Origin: Arachnopeziza araneosa
Lineage: Eukaryota > Ascomycota > Leotiomycetes > Helotiales > Arachnopezizaceae
Length of the DNA stretch: 64,000 bases
Direction of reading: 5' to 3'
NCBI GenBank assembly: GCA_003988855.1
Contig: QYAI01000020.1
Coordinates: 1-64,000, forward strand
Shown here: positions 23,771 through 35,675 of the stretch, in pieces
How positions within the stretch are numbered: the first letter of the stretch is position 1
Layout of the letters: each line of letters begins with the position of its first letter
Position numbers and translations under genes: made by a program
The notes under the pieces: generated by a model
What the model saw: only the letters and a program-made list of their open reading frames with translations
Told to the model about the DNA's origin: nothing
Databases searched by the model: none

Positions 23771-24344
23771 TTTGAAAAGTGGTGTTATGTTAAGATCGGA
23801 CTGAACGAGCCCGGATTTCGAATTGAGAAGTGTGCCTTGATAAGGAGCAACTAGGAGGGCAAAGTTCCAATAAATGGCTTCAGCTGGCTAAGCATTAAGA
23901 CCTACATATTCATTCTATGGTGTGCAATACAGTTCTGAAGGAAGATTACAACATGTGCCTCTCTATCCTCTTGTTCTTCTTCTTCTCCTCCTTCTTCATG
24001 TATTGTAAAAGGCGCACAACCTTATCAAAGCCCTGTGACTAGATCATTCCTATTAAGGAAAGTTTAGCCGATGTAACAGGGGAGCACTCCACCTTTGGTG
24101 TTGACACTTTATCATGTTTGTTTGACTCATGGATTCAAGATTCTTGTTCATTTTTGAGTCTAATACTGATTTTGAGAATGTACTCACTTCCTCAATGATC
24201 GCTATTCCTCTGACTTATGCTGTATGAGCGCTCCTTTTCTCTCTCGCATGTTAACTCGCTAGCCGATTGATTTGAAGCTAAGCACGAGAGCATTCCAAAG
24301 ATTACCAAAACGATATATCCTAAGTCTCAAACTTCTAGACCAGG
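23771..24344. promoter_or_regulatory. divergent intergenic region, GNAT and PaiB-like genes
   Basis: 574 bp between divergent starts, so both promoters must lie here. A short CT-rich run (TTCTTCTTCTCCTCC) sits at about 23965-23995. No clear TATA box was recognised. Confidence 0.45.
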
Positions 24345-25124
24345 ATGTATCTTCGTGCAGCGCATACGGATCTTCACCTCCCTCGCCTTTATGCCTTCAT
24401 TCATGCAAATCCTCTTGGCATCTTTACAACTGCTATTCCGTCCGCCTCGTTTCCAACCATTCAATCAAGCCACATTCCCTGGGTTCTAGATATCTTAGAA
24501 GACGATAAATCCTCAGCTGGAAGCCTAGAATCTTCATCCGAACCTCAAGCTCCAAAAGCCAGGCTGCGAGGACATCTAGCAAGGGCGAATCCTCAATGCA
24601 AAGCCCTGATCGAAGCCGCCACATCCGCCAACTCAAATACTCTACAAGAAGAAGTCTTGATACTCTTCAACGGCCCCGTAAACCATTATATCACTCCCAA
24701 ATTCTATGTTGAGACCAAGCCTTCGACCGCCAAAGTAGTTCCAACTTGGAACTATTCGGCTGTGCAGGTCTATGGTAAATTAACCTTGCACCCGGAAGCT
24801 AGTTCGACCTTTCTCGCGAAACAACTAGATGATTTGTCAGCTCAGAGTGAGGGGATCTTTGGGTATGATGGCAAGGACGGGAGATCGAAAGCTTGGAGTG
24901 TAGATGAAAGTCCCGAGAGTTATGTTGGGTTGTTGAAAAAGGCCATTATTGGGATTGAGGTTGAGGTCGATCGGATTGCGGGCAAGTGGAAGATGAGTCA
25001 GGAATTGAAAGATGGCGATAGGGAAGGGGTTGTGGATGGATTTGAGCAATTGGGGACTGAGCAGGCTAAACTATTAGCAGAAACCGTAAAGGAACGGGCG
25101 AAACTTCAACAGCAGCAGGTTTGA
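24345..25124 (+). CDS. PaiB-like FMN-binding protein (259 aa)
   Basis: Single-exon member of the FMN_bind_2 (PaiB) family, a split-barrel flavin-binding fold first known from Bacillus PaiB, a regulator of protease and sporulation genes. The signature start MYLRAAHTDLHLPRLYAF and the segment FIHANPLGIFTTAI are clear. The centre has LRGHLARANPQ and the late segment VPTWNYSAVQVYGKL with its His/Trp/Tyr residues, and AIIGIEVEVDRIAGKWKMSQ ends the core. About 25 C-terminal residues are Gln/Lys-rich. In fungi these proteins are widespread but their function is unknown; flavin binding is inferred from the family. It is divergent from the GNAT gene, and in bacteria PaiB is paired with a GNAT (PaiA). 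Confidence 0.92.
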   Translation: MYLRAAHTDLHLPRLYAFIHANPLGIFTTAIPSASFPTIQSSHIPWVLDILEDDKSSAGSLESSSEPQAPKARLRGHLARANPQCKALIEAATSANSNTLQEEVLILFNGPVNHYITPKFYVETKPSTAKVVPTWNYSAVQVYGKLTLHPEASSTFLAKQLDDLSAQSEGIFGYDGKDGRSKAWSVDESPESYVGLLKKAIIGIEVEVDRIAGKWKMSQELKDGDREGVVDGFEQLGTEQAKLLAETVKERAKLQQQQV

Positions 25125-25845
25125 GCAGCTGAACCAATCTAATCAAGTTGATATAATACTACTAGGACATTATTATTTCAGTTCTATGTCAAATTGCATA
25201 TTTACTGAGTACCCTGGCTGGTTTCTGGCCATTGCATGTTCGGACTGATTGCCAGCGAGGTCGTGGATCCATCCCCTCGCTTAACCCCTATTATCCCTGC
25301 TCTTAACATCCACAATACTCTTCAATTTTTTCGTACAATGTATCTTGTGCTAGAGCTAGCTATTCAAGAAAACTATAATCGGTTTTTATATTATAAGCTG
25401 CCACTGTATGGAATATGAGTTAGAATTCATTGTCTTCCTGCCGTAGGTGGTGGTGGCATTGCTTGTTAGGGTTTTATTGTCCTTGGTTGAATTTACTCTC
25501 CATTTTAGAGTCTTCATTTTATATTGTCATTTCTTGAATCCGACCATTCGCTTCGAGATTTTTTTGTTATTGTTCTTGGTCGAGATCAACTCTTCGACTC
25601 GGATTTTAGGTTTCCATTGTCCTTGATTGAAATGAGCGACTCGCTTCAGAGGTCCTATTGTCATTGTAGTTTGCATCTAGTGCAAACTCCTATTTGAACT
25701 CGATAAAGTCTCTCTCGTCCATATAAACACCCACAGTTTCTCTTGATTGGCTTCCTTTTTCTTTCCTCCACAACCAAATAGTAGATCTGACAACTAGATC
25801 ATCATCACGCACTACCAACATCTTCTCTTTCGATCCACTTTGACG
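25125..25845. other. intergenic region with degenerate T-rich repeats
   Basis: Positions 25440-25680 contain loosely repeated words (TATTGTC/ATTGTCCTTG-type) with repeated CGACTCG/CGCTTC segments, like an eroded minisatellite. The end carries a TATA box and a leader for the chromodomain-like relic. Confidence 0.4.
25722..25727 (+). promoter_or_regulatory. TATA box upstream of chromodomain-like relic
   Basis: TATAAA, about 120 bp upstream of an ATG in good context (GACGATGGC). It suggests the downstream frame was once a transcribed gene. Confidence 0.35.
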
Positions 25846-26199
25846 ATGGCACCATCTACTCGCGCCAACTCCAACCTCGCACCACTTCTCTCTGGCCTTA
25901 TAACACCCACCCGTCCTCCCCACGCTCCCGGCCTTCGCCCGGCAACCTCATCGCCTCTCATCATCATCGCCATCATCAACTATGTCCCTCCCAGCATCGG
26001 GACCTCTACTTCGGCAGAACCACAAGACCCAGTCTACAGGGTCGACTGGCGCGGGTATAAGTGATGTCTTTCGCCGGAGGATTTCAGGGCCACTGAGGCT
26101 ATTTACCAGGACTATGAGAGGGAGATAAAGGAGGAGAGGAGAAGGAAGCAGAAGCAGTTGGCGAGGGGAGGGGGGATGTGGGACGGGCGAAGCGGGTGA
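25846..26199 (+). pseudogene. chromodomain-like protein, broken by a stop codon
   Basis: The frame opens MAPSTRANSNLAPLLSGL, passes a short hydrophobic run, and reaches PVYRVDWRGYK, similar to the chromodomain core (family pattern Y-L-V-K-W-K-G-Y). A TGA follows at once; the same frame then continues CLSPEDFRATEAIYQDYERE, matching the last strand and helix of the fold (W-E-P-E-N-N-L...Y-E) with a short deletion. A basic Glu/Arg/Lys run follows before the next stop. Seen: frame, stop and continuation. Inferred: that it is a chromodomain remnant. A tiny exon or intron hiding the stop is less likely because no fitting splice sites are present. Confidence 0.45.
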
Positions 26200-26285
26200 G
26201 GGCGTGGAAGCACCGGGGGGAGGTTCGAAAGGGGAAGAGGAACGGGAACGGGAAGGAGAGAGCGAGGGAAGGGAGGGAGGAGGGA
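26107..26285 (+). repeat. purine-rich low-complexity tract
   Basis: Nearly all A/G on the plus strand, with several runs of four to seven G. It could form triplex or G-quadruplex structures; it accounts for the long Ser/Pro/Phe-rich frame on the other strand. Confidence 0.55.
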
Positions 26286-27427
26286 CTGTAGTGCGAGATT
26301 TGTTTGAGTTTTTGTTGTTGTTGCTGGTTTGGACTCTGTATTCGAGTAGGAATCGTGGGCTTGTGATGGCGTTTGCTGGAAAAAACCCTATGAGAGTACG
26401 ATACCACAGTTCAATCGAGGTACTTTATCCTCTTCGTATAAGCTCTCCATTATTGTCTCTAGAATGGTACTCTTTTCTTGCAATTCGGCCAATGGGCAGG
26501 TCAGAACTCCAACTACCACATGATAGTCATTATAGGGAAGGGAATTAAACGATGAGAACCTGTAATCCCGGAGATTGCCTGGGAGAATAGAACCCTAGCA
26601 GAAATATTGATACTGTATTTGACGTACATGGCTAATATGTATCAGTCCTGTGTAGACCAATTCTAATCCAAAGGCGAATATCTTAATATGATAGAGACTT
26701 GGAGACTTGGAGACTTTGAAACTCACTATTTCCCCGGCGCATTAGCAATTTTAAAAATAAACAAACATCCTAACAGAAAAGACTGTGTTGCAAGCATACC
26801 GTAGATATCTTATCAAATCGGCAAACTTGGAAAGTGGATTAACCTTGAGTGTCTAACACAAATCGACTCTACCTGTTCCTTCTGAAGCGAGATCACTCAG
26901 CTTATTTAAAAAAAAAATGGAGGGGTTCTGAATTCTCATCTCAAGCAGTACAAGGAAATCCGGCCAACGATTTAAGTCTCCTAGAATAGGAAAAGTTGGG
27001 ATTACATAGGTCTCCAAGTGGAGTTAACCTGTATTCGAATTACTATATATCTAAAAGGTAAGTTGCTCAAGAGGGAAAGGAACCAGTCTTGATCGGAAGT
27101 CTCATACAGGGAGAAGAAGACAACAAAAGGATTTGAATATGCGTGGAAGATGATTCGAATGTTTCAAAATTGGCCATTATGATAATCAGAAGACTTGATT
27201 TCGTTCTGAGGTGGAAACAAGACATCTTTCAAACGAGACGTTGGACTTGCTAAGTGACTGACTCGAAGCATTTGCTTGATATTTGGGAATCTTCTACACC
27301 GTTAAATCCTGTAAGCGGTGTTCATCTCTGTGTGCTAACAATGAACCAAGACTGAAGAATGTGCGGGGGCCCGAGCTAGGTGGTGAATCCTGTCATCGTG
27401 TTAGGTATACATATGATATAATTAGTT
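26286..27427. other. AT-rich intergenic region
   Basis: No gene or RNA recognised. It holds small direct repeats (GAGACTTGGAGACTTGGAGACTT near 26693-26715) and an A-run near 26909. Confidence 0.45.
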
Positions 27428-27650
27428 CGAGGCGGTCAAAATTCGTCTTCGCCAAAGCGTCAGGAGATCGTAAAGTTGAAGCTCAAATACTACAATCTTT
27501 ACTATACCAAAGTTGATAGAAACTTTGTACAATAAAAGATAAGTATCTAAGAGCTCTAGATTTTTAGTTTCAAGTGCTTGTTTAAGAGGAATATTGACAT
27601 TTTGCGGTTTTGATTTGTTCGTTCGGCAAAGACGAATTTTGCCCGCCTCG
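27428..27650. mobile_element. MITE-like 223-bp element with 26-bp inverted ends
   Basis: The left end, 27428-27453 (CGAGGCGGTCAAAATTCG...), is mirrored by the right end, 27625-27650 (GGCAAAGACGAATTTTGC...), 24 of 26 positions pairing. The trinucleotide GTT abuts both ends (27425-27427 and 27651-27653), as a 3-bp target duplication would. The interior is AT-rich and codes for nothing. Size, end structure and position in intergenic DNA fit a miniature inverted-repeat element; an isolated long hairpin is the alternative. Confidence 0.55.
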
Positions 27651-27971
27651 GTTACGTGTGCTACGCCACCGGAAAATAATATCGAACCAACTCTATTCTA
27701 ATCTCATCTTACATCACCTCAACTCATAATTTTGTTATCTCGTTGTCTCTCTACATGCACAACAATGCAGATATGCTGATGAATGCAGCCGAATAGAAAG
27801 ACATTCAAAATTGCCAAAATTTCGGATGCTCGCTTCTATTAGCCCTGTATACGGTTTACCCTCGTTCGTTTGCCAAAATTACACATGGTCTTCGGTGTGA
27901 TCCGTACTTATCCAACTCAAAACGCCATTCCAAATGCACTACCGCTCTTTCCAAACATTTTTGATGTTCCA
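27651..27971. other. 3' flank of DHA2 transporter gene
   Basis: Non-coding and AT-rich; nothing else is visible. Confidence 0.5.
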
Positions 27972-29921
27972 TCACACCTCTTCTTTAGGCACGACCTCAC
28001 TCTGGCCCTGCCTTCCGTCAAGCTTTTGAGCTTCCTTGAATTCTCGATTCTCTTCACGCAGCGACTCCTTAGATTTGCGCTTGTTCTCCTGGTTCTCCTT
28101 CCTCTTGGCCTCTTCCTCTACCAATCCAGTCTTGGTAATGGTGTGGAGCTTCGAGAGTTTGTTACCTGCTATAAAAAGCGAAATAAAAAGTCCCAGTACA
28201 GCAAAGGAAACATACATGATCCACATAGTCCTCAAGCTCTCTCCGAAAGCCCGGCGCGCGATCGCTCTTTGTGCAGGTGGGAGCGATTTGACAAGCCCAA
28301 CAGATGCGCCTGCTGATCCACCTGAAAGAGCACTTGCAAGTTTAGGACCGAGGGCGGCAATGAGTGCTGGGCTTCGTTTTTGCATCTCGTTCTGGAAGAC
28401 AACCGAGCCAATTACCACGGAAATAGATGTGGACAAGTTTCTTGTAAATCCGAAAGTTGCAGTCGCTGTTGCAATATCAGGCCCTTTGACCATAGTCTGA
28501 AGCGCTATCAGGGGTGATTGGAAGTTAGGTCCAACGCCAATACCCGCGATGATCTGGAAGAGAATGATTTTACTCCATCTATGATTGTGCAGGGGAAGGC
28601 TGATGAAAAGGCCAAAACCCAGAGTCATCATGACAAGTCCAAACCAGATACATGGACGATATTTGCCTGTTTTCTTTATGAAAACACCCGTTGCTCCGGA
28701 AGTGAACGAGAGGGAGAGAGCGAAGGGAAGGAGGTATACTCCAGAAAGAAGAGGCGTGGCACCCAAGACGGCTTGGAAATAGAGTGGAAGGTAGTATGAT
28801 CCTGCGATAAAGACGGCACCATGACAGGAGCAAACGCCAAGGGCAGCGATGTTGGAGCGGTGTTTGAATATACGAAGTGGCATCACTGGATAACGGGCGA
28901 ATTTCCGCTCATTTAAAATGAAGAGGCCCCAAACCAAGACTCCGAAGACGATCAGACAGATGACTTTGACAGACCGCCATGGATACGTAATGCCGCCAAA
29001 TTCGAGGCCAAGCAGGATCATGAGCGTGCCACCGACAATGGTAAGGGATCCAAACCAATCGACTGCTTGCAATCCGTCCCAGACAGGAGTGCGAGGATTA
29101 TGCAGATGCAGGAAGAAAAAGAGGGAGACGAATACCGTGCCTGTGATTGGTAAATTTAAATAAAAACACCACCTCCAAGATCTACAGGGCATTAGCAAAA
29201 GAAATGGTTTAGCATCACATTCCACCTACACTTTTTCAGTGAACAAACCTCCCAGTAATGGCCCTGTCGCCGAAGCGAATGCCCAAACCATCCCAATTAC
29301 CCCAAAATACTGTCCTCTCTTTCTCATACTGAATAGATCCGAGATGCAGATATTGACCAAGATAATCAGACCGCCTCCACCTATTCCCTGGACCGCTCGT
29401 GCAGCAATCAACATGCCGATGCTTACAGAGGTTGCGGCTAGAAGACTACCAATGAAGAAGATGCCGGCTGCCATCAAGAGAATGGGTTTGCGACCCCAGA
29501 TATCAGAGAATTTGCCCCATGATGGCGTGCTGGCAGCGTTCGCAAGCAAGTAGGCGGAACCAATCCATGTGTAGCCTGCGTTGGAATGGAAGTATTCGCT
29601 GATGGTAGGCAATGCGGTAGTGATAATTGTGGTGTCCAGAGCTGCAAGGAAGACAGAAGCACACAACGAAGCCATGATTATAACAGTCTCGAGCTTCGTC
29701 CTGGTGTCTTCTGGCGCAGGCGCAGGCGCAGACGCATTTGCGGGTAACGGGGCAGCTGAGGGTAGTGGCTCCCCATCAGATATTGAGATGGATGGCTCGT
29801 CATTGGGAAGTTTGGAAGACAATTCCTCTAGAGGACTGTTTCCAGCGACTTGAATTCCACCCTCCGCCAAATTGCCTCCAACCACGCCCACTTTGGTCTC
29901 GTTGCGTGCTTCCTTGTCCAT
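27972..29921 (-). CDS. DHA2-family MFS drug/H+ antiporter (633 aa)
   Basis: Intact 14-helix exporter of the major facilitator superfamily, probably in the plasma membrane. Exons are 29921-29230 and 29181-27972. About 75 hydrophilic residues rich in Ala, Pro and Ser precede the first helix. Motif D1 (LDTTIITTALP) is at 95-105, motif A (GKFSDIWGRKPI) near 136-147 and motif C (ATGPLLGG) near 219-226. The 48-nt intron joins FTEKV to SWRWCFYLNLP, the usual conserved sequence at this point. The C-terminus is a long Lys/Glu-rich tail (LVEEEAKRKENQENKRKS...). Such carriers export toxins, antifungals or secondary metabolites; the substrate is not inferable and no biosynthetic gene is nearby. Confidence 0.93.
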
Positions 29922-30550
29922 ATTTCGTGATCCCCTGTATGAAAAAGGTTAATTGTCGTTGGGGGGGTTTGCGTGCGGTTATTCCCACCCGTGGTTCATA
30001 TTGCTATTTTGTGGGAGACACGCGATTCTTCTGAGAGAGAGGGTCGTCTGGTCGCAAAGATGGAGCGGTCATGATTCAGGAAAGGCCTGGCATTTTATTA
30101 TGTTTTTCCATTGCGTTAAGTGGAGGCGGCTCGGGAAAGCGGCAAGGAAGACGGCATCCACGCCAATCGGGGCCTACAGGGGCGCATATCGGTGGCTTGA
30201 AGCTCCTGGCACAGATGGCGTTGGAAGGCCCCTTTTTCAGGACCGAAATTGATTTGTTCAGGCATAATGAAGCGAATGGCTGCCATGAAATGCTCCTGCT
30301 CCAAGGAAAAGAGGAGCATTTAAGAAATATCCACAACTAAACTTTTTCCAAGACTGTCTGATAGCTGTTTTAGGGAAGATAATCGGCTGTTAACAGTCGA
30401 AGAATCGCGAAGAGGAAATTCATCAAGTTAATAATATCAAATAGAGTCTACGTTTGGCTTGATACTCTTACAATTCGGGACCGAGGATGATTATATGTTC
30501 ATAAATGGTTAAGCGAGTCACTGCCCACAACTACCTAGGTATAGACCCCC
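29922..30550. promoter_or_regulatory. upstream region of DHA2 transporter gene
   Basis: Lies between the transporter start and the CFT1 stop, both on the minus strand. Contains a run of seven G near 29960. No coding content with recognisable similarity. Confidence 0.45.
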
Positions 30551-33500
30551 TCAAAGATAGCCCAATCCTCCCATCAACGCCCCTAAATCCTCCCGGATTT
30601 CATCCACACTAACCCCGACCTTTCCTGCCACTTCTCCTCTCCTCGGACTGCCGAGTTCCATCCATCTCCTCAAGATGGTCCCGTCAATGATTGTCCTCCC
30701 ACCCACACTATCTCCCGCTTCTCGGTCAACTCGATACGCTCTGGGATTCAGTCCGCAGGGATGGTAGAGAGTATTCATGAGATGCGTTTGGAGAAGACTA
30801 AGCCGTCGGTATTGAGATTCAGACAAGGGCGAGAGTAGTGAAATGGAACCGGTGCTGGAGGTAATGAGGATCTCGTGCTCTGGGATTGTGGCCGCGACAG
30901 CGTCTTCCATGGCAGAATGAGTGGGAGGCAGGAGAACGGCACTCTTGGTGCGGGGGAGGAGAGTCATGGTTGTGGAGAGATGGCCGCCTAAAGCAAATAT
31001 TGACCGCTGTAGGAGAAGATGTCCCTGAAGAGATTTGGGGTCTATCAATCCGTTAGCATTCTGTTATAACATAGTAGAAAAAGGAATAACTTACGCTCAG
31101 GATCATACTGCAGTACATGCAGATTACAGTCTGCGTCTGCTGCTACGACAAATAACTCTTTCCCATCAGGTAACAACTCGGCAGCTACGACTTCCATGTT
31201 ACCTCCACTCTTTCCGAATAACATCATCTTATACGGCTCTTCAGTATAGCCCGCAAACCACACGCCTTTCACGGCATCTGCAAACACACAGAGGCCAGTG
31301 CCCCTTAGTTCCTTCGCCGCGGTTACATAGCAATTCATATCTATGAACGCTACAGGAAGCAATGTCCCATCCTCCTTGAGACCTCGAACCATGCATTTTT
31401 GTCCTTGAGCCACCAGCATGAAGCCCTGATTGCCTATTTCAGAGACTGCAGTTATGGCTCCTCGAGCGATCTCTTCCCGTGCGATTTGCTTGAGATGCTT
31501 GTTTGTTTCTGGCCTGTTTGGTTCAGGGACCACGTCCACGACATCGAACACGTAGATGCGACCTTTAGTCGCCAAATCTTCGCCCTGAGTAATTGCTGTC
31601 CCGACGGTAATGAGCTGTCGTCGCTCATTGGTAGTTTCTGAAACTTCGAGGCTGAGAGTTTTGATGCACAAAATACTCTCGAATGGATCGAGTTCGATTG
31701 TATGTACTACGGACCAATTTATTGGGTTGATTAGCTTAAGATACGATTGCTCGACTGTAGGTTTGAACGTTATCTCCTCCTTGGTCCATTCACGGTGGTG
31801 ATCGTCGTCTTTAGGCAGCTCGAATTCAGCTCGAGTGCTTGTTGCGATAACGTAGCAATTCATGGGCGGGTGGTAGGCTATGGCATGAACGTCTTCTCCT
31901 ATGGGGATTTTCCTGAGGGGCATACCCAACTCAGCAAAATTCGTATCGGGAGGCAGTTGAGACACTCGCGCTATGCCATCGATATCGGCATAAATAAAAC
32001 CTCTGTCACAACCTGCTGTATGAAAACTGCTCATACCCTGGACACCGGCACCTTCAAGACCGACTACTTTCGGTCTGCTTTTAGAGCTCTTGATGACGAA
32101 ACTGGGGGATCCACCGGGTAAGAAGACTGTGTTGTAGCCTCCCAGATCTGGTATAGCTCGCATTGGGTTATCTCTCGTATTTCCTATATCATCTGTGTTC
32201 TGTAAAGCGGCGACATCTGGATTTTTAGCCAGTTGAGGATTATCGACTTTCAAGAATTGAAGAATAGACGAGAGTGTCTGAGAAGCAGAGCGAGCTTTCA
32301 ACCGGAATGGCTCGTAAATCGTTAAATCATCATTAGACGGACGTAGCTGGAAAATTTAGTAAGATTTTGTATTTAGTACCTTCAGAACGTACAATTAAAT
32401 ATGGCGACGTGGAAACTTCATCACCAAGGTCTGCGACAAGAATCTCTGTGATAGTTTCCCGTGCAGCAGACCTTCTTGCAGTGTACGTCGCAGATAACAC
32501 TGGGGGTACAAAACAAAGGCCTTCTGCAACGAAGACAGATTTTGAGAGGTCAGGTAGCGCATAGATCTAGTAAGTTCAGCGTATTTCACGTACACTGCGC
32601 CAGAGAGCCTTACATGCAAAGCTCCTGTAGCACTAAGCAGGAACAGCATCACGTTTTCCCCAAATTTATGACCTTTGTCAGATTGCTGTGTGGCAAATAC
32701 ATTAGTGCTGTCCGTATATAGGCAGCCTGTTAACCACTTTGTAGCTAGTAAAATATCATCTTCCCTGTCCAATTCTTCCAGTTCGTTGTCATCATCACAT
32801 TGAGCAATAAAAATGCTCGAGTCGTCTCTAAAGAGTAGCAAGAAAGGGTCTGCGAAGCTCGCACTAACAATCTTGGGCTCAGCTCCAGTATCGTCGTCGT
32901 ACATTGGCACTATTTGTGCTAATCCGAGATCTATATGGCCTCGGGTTAGCACTTTACTCCTTGCATGAATAAGTGGATAAGGTGGCCTTGCAGTACACGA
33001 TATTGCACGGTAATGTTGGAAAAGTGCTTTCATTGATGCTATAGGACATGATGTATTCCCAGATAGCTTCCCATGAAGCAGCGACAATCCGTGTGATGTT
33101 GGCACACATTTGCACGAAATCTCTCCCGTCATCCAATTCTATTACTAAAGGAATAAGACGAAAGTGAAAGAACTTACCACCGTCATAACTTCGCACCTCG
33201 GACTTGAGCACTTGGATGACTCGCATACCGTTGCCAAGAGTACCGGCTTCAATTGTTGCTCCAGCTGCTGGCTCAAATTCAGTACCCGTCAAAGCTTCGA
33301 ATGTTGCAGATGTCAGCGCATAGACATCTGATGTCTCGACCCCGCCATCTAGCACTTTGGATACTATCATTAGTTTATCATACTGGGCTTCAACACCATA
33401 GTCACCACCGAGCGCAGACTTTTCTTTCTTAGCTTCAAGGCCTTTCTCAGTGGGTTTCTTGGTGCTCATAGTCCAGATCCCTCGGGCTTCGGGAAACTCG

Positions 33501-35272
33501 AATTTTCCAGTAACTTTTGGATGGATTTTTGTATGAAGGACAGAAACAGATCCGGATTTCTCTCTCCCAACGGCTGCAACCAGCTCAAGAGCGCTTGTAA
33601 TTTTATCTGCACCGACTACTTCTTCATTGTCGGAATGAACACCAGATGCACCAAAAGCTACATCTGTTACTGGAGCTATACTCAGGAGGGAATCATGGAT
33701 TTGGAACACATATTCTCCAGCCTTACTGCTCGTCGCCTCAGATTTGCCGTTAGTAGTCACTGTTGTAATAGTGGCTTCGCCATATAAGTCATCGTCTAAG
33801 TCGTCTTCGTCATCATCTTCATCATCCATTGAAGCGTCATCCCTATCTTCTACTAAGTCCAACCGAGACTTCCGACGAGAGAGCTGGGTAGACTTTCGAG
33901 TCCACCCAAGAATCACCGAGTCTGATCGTTCACTCCCTATGAACACGGTATTCTGGCCAAGCGAAGTTAAACTAGATGCACAAGTAGTAAGAACAGAGCC
34001 TCCGGCGCTTTCGGCGACTTGTCGAAGTCTCAGTCCCGACACAGATCTTCCGTCCATATTGAAACTCAGAATGGCAAGTGAACCCGTTTGAAGGATAATA
34101 AGCATTTCTCCACTGTGGACGGATAGCTGTCCAATTTGGCAGCCCTCCAAGCGCATATTAAGATCGGATTGATCAGCTAAACCAAATGAAGTGCATTGTT
34201 TCGCAAAGACATTCACGGCGACGCCATTGGCTTTGCCAGCCTGATCAATATGGACAAGCTCATTGCTTCCAACAAGAAGAGCACCCCCAATAGGCGCCGG
34301 AATTGGAACGACTTTTGTTAGATCGTAAGGTAGGCCGGTTACGGATAGAATGGTTGTTGAAGCTCGTTGATGAAGGTCCAAAGTGAAAACCATATATGTC
34401 AAGTGGTCTTTTCTTTCGAAGAGAAGTGACGAAGCAGGAAGCATATTTGACGATAAGATGCCAAAAGTGGGTTCACGGTACTCGTAGAGAAAGGCAAGGT
34501 GGATAGGGTAGATCAGGTTCGGATCCAGAGACGGCAATCTAAGCACGAATGAAGAGCTATAAGGGGTATCCTCTTTGTTGCTACCGTTTACAGTCTTGGA
34601 AACCGTCTTCTCAAACGGACGAGGGCCATCAAGCTCCTCATCCCAGTCATCCATAGCTACATCTTCATCGGCTTGCCTGAAAGGAAGTATAGCCAGATTT
34701 CGAGGTCCAAACTTAAGTGCAGCACATCTACTCTCCGGATCTGCAGAAAGATAGTTGACACAATCTTTCAGACTGGTGGTCCAAGGGCTACCTTGTAGAT
34801 CATCTTGTTCGTAATAATGAATGGAAATCGTTGAGATACCAGGGCGATCAGGATCCCATTCTACCAGACTGAGTTTCGCATCTTTCAGGCCAACCAATAG
34901 AGCTTCTCCACCAGATTTAGAGGAGACGGTCTTTAATCGCACCAATGATGTAATGGTTCCTGAAAGAGTGTATTCAGCGATTAGTACAAGTTTCGTCCTT
35001 CGAATAAGATCCGCCTTAATAAGAGATTCAGCGCCGCCAAACGATGTTTCCATTCCGTCATCATCTTGTATCGTGGGATCATATTTCTCGTCAAACGCAG
35101 CTTCTTCCTTTTCGGAAATGCGCTCAGGCGCGAGCGTAATTGTCTTGGTCGCAAAGATCTGTAATAAGGAGGTTTTGGCGACAACCAGATTATTCGCATT
35201 GGCGGAGATGAATGGTAAACTTAATGAGTGTGTGACAGCTGTAGGAGGTGTCAGCTCCGTATAGCATTGCAT
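30551..35272 (-). CDS. CFT1: CPSF160/CFT1, mRNA cleavage and polyadenylation factor (1442 aa)
   Basis: Largest subunit of the nuclear cleavage and polyadenylation factor; a three-beta-propeller scaffold that supports AAUAAA recognition. Exons are 35272-33178, 32930-32614, 32566-32393, 32346-31095 and 31041-30551. The start MQCYTELTPPTAVTHSLSLP is the conserved fungal N-terminus. Joined sequence is conserved across each splice: SYDG-DLGLAQIVPMYD, GALH-IYALPDLSKS, SPYLI-LRPSNDDLTIYEPFR and YDPE-HPKSLQGHLLL. The C-terminal CPSF_A domain occupies the last two exons and the protein ends GLGYL. An Asp/Glu-rich loop near residue 480 (DDEDDDEDDLDDD) is typical. The first intron is unusually long for this window, 247 nt. 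It is divergent from the LMBD1 gene. Confidence 0.96.
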
Positions 35273-35675
35273 TATGAAGATGGAGATGTCATGAATTCCA
35301 ACATGATCTCTGCGCAGGAAAGATTCTGGCGTTCAGAATTCGCCAGCCCTCGAATATTGGTTGGTGTTGATACTCGTCGGGCATATCACTAGCTTAGCCG
35401 AGATGGACAGGGGTGCCTACATCCTTGTTTATATACGCTTTCTACGTCACAACTTATTGATACTCCTCTTGCAAGCCGAAAATACAAGTACTACCTGCTC
35501 ACCTCCATTATCAATGTTTATTGTGTAGAAAGGATCTTTATCAATTTGGACAGTCAGTATCGCTCATATTGTCCAGCGTATTTCTTTAGTTCTCAAACTG
35601 AAGCTCTGTGCTAACAAACACCAGTCCATACGATACCTTCGTCCAGTCTTACGACGCGCATTCGTCTTGCACAAC
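35273..35675. promoter_or_regulatory. bidirectional promoter, CFT1 and LMBD1-like genes
   Basis: 403 bp separate the divergent starts, so both promoters and leaders must be here. No TATA box stands out, as expected for housekeeping genes. Confidence 0.6.

Noticed and set aside
26099..26407. Ser/Pro/Phe-rich minus-strand frame
   Set aside because: It is the complement of a purine tract; low complexity explains its openness.
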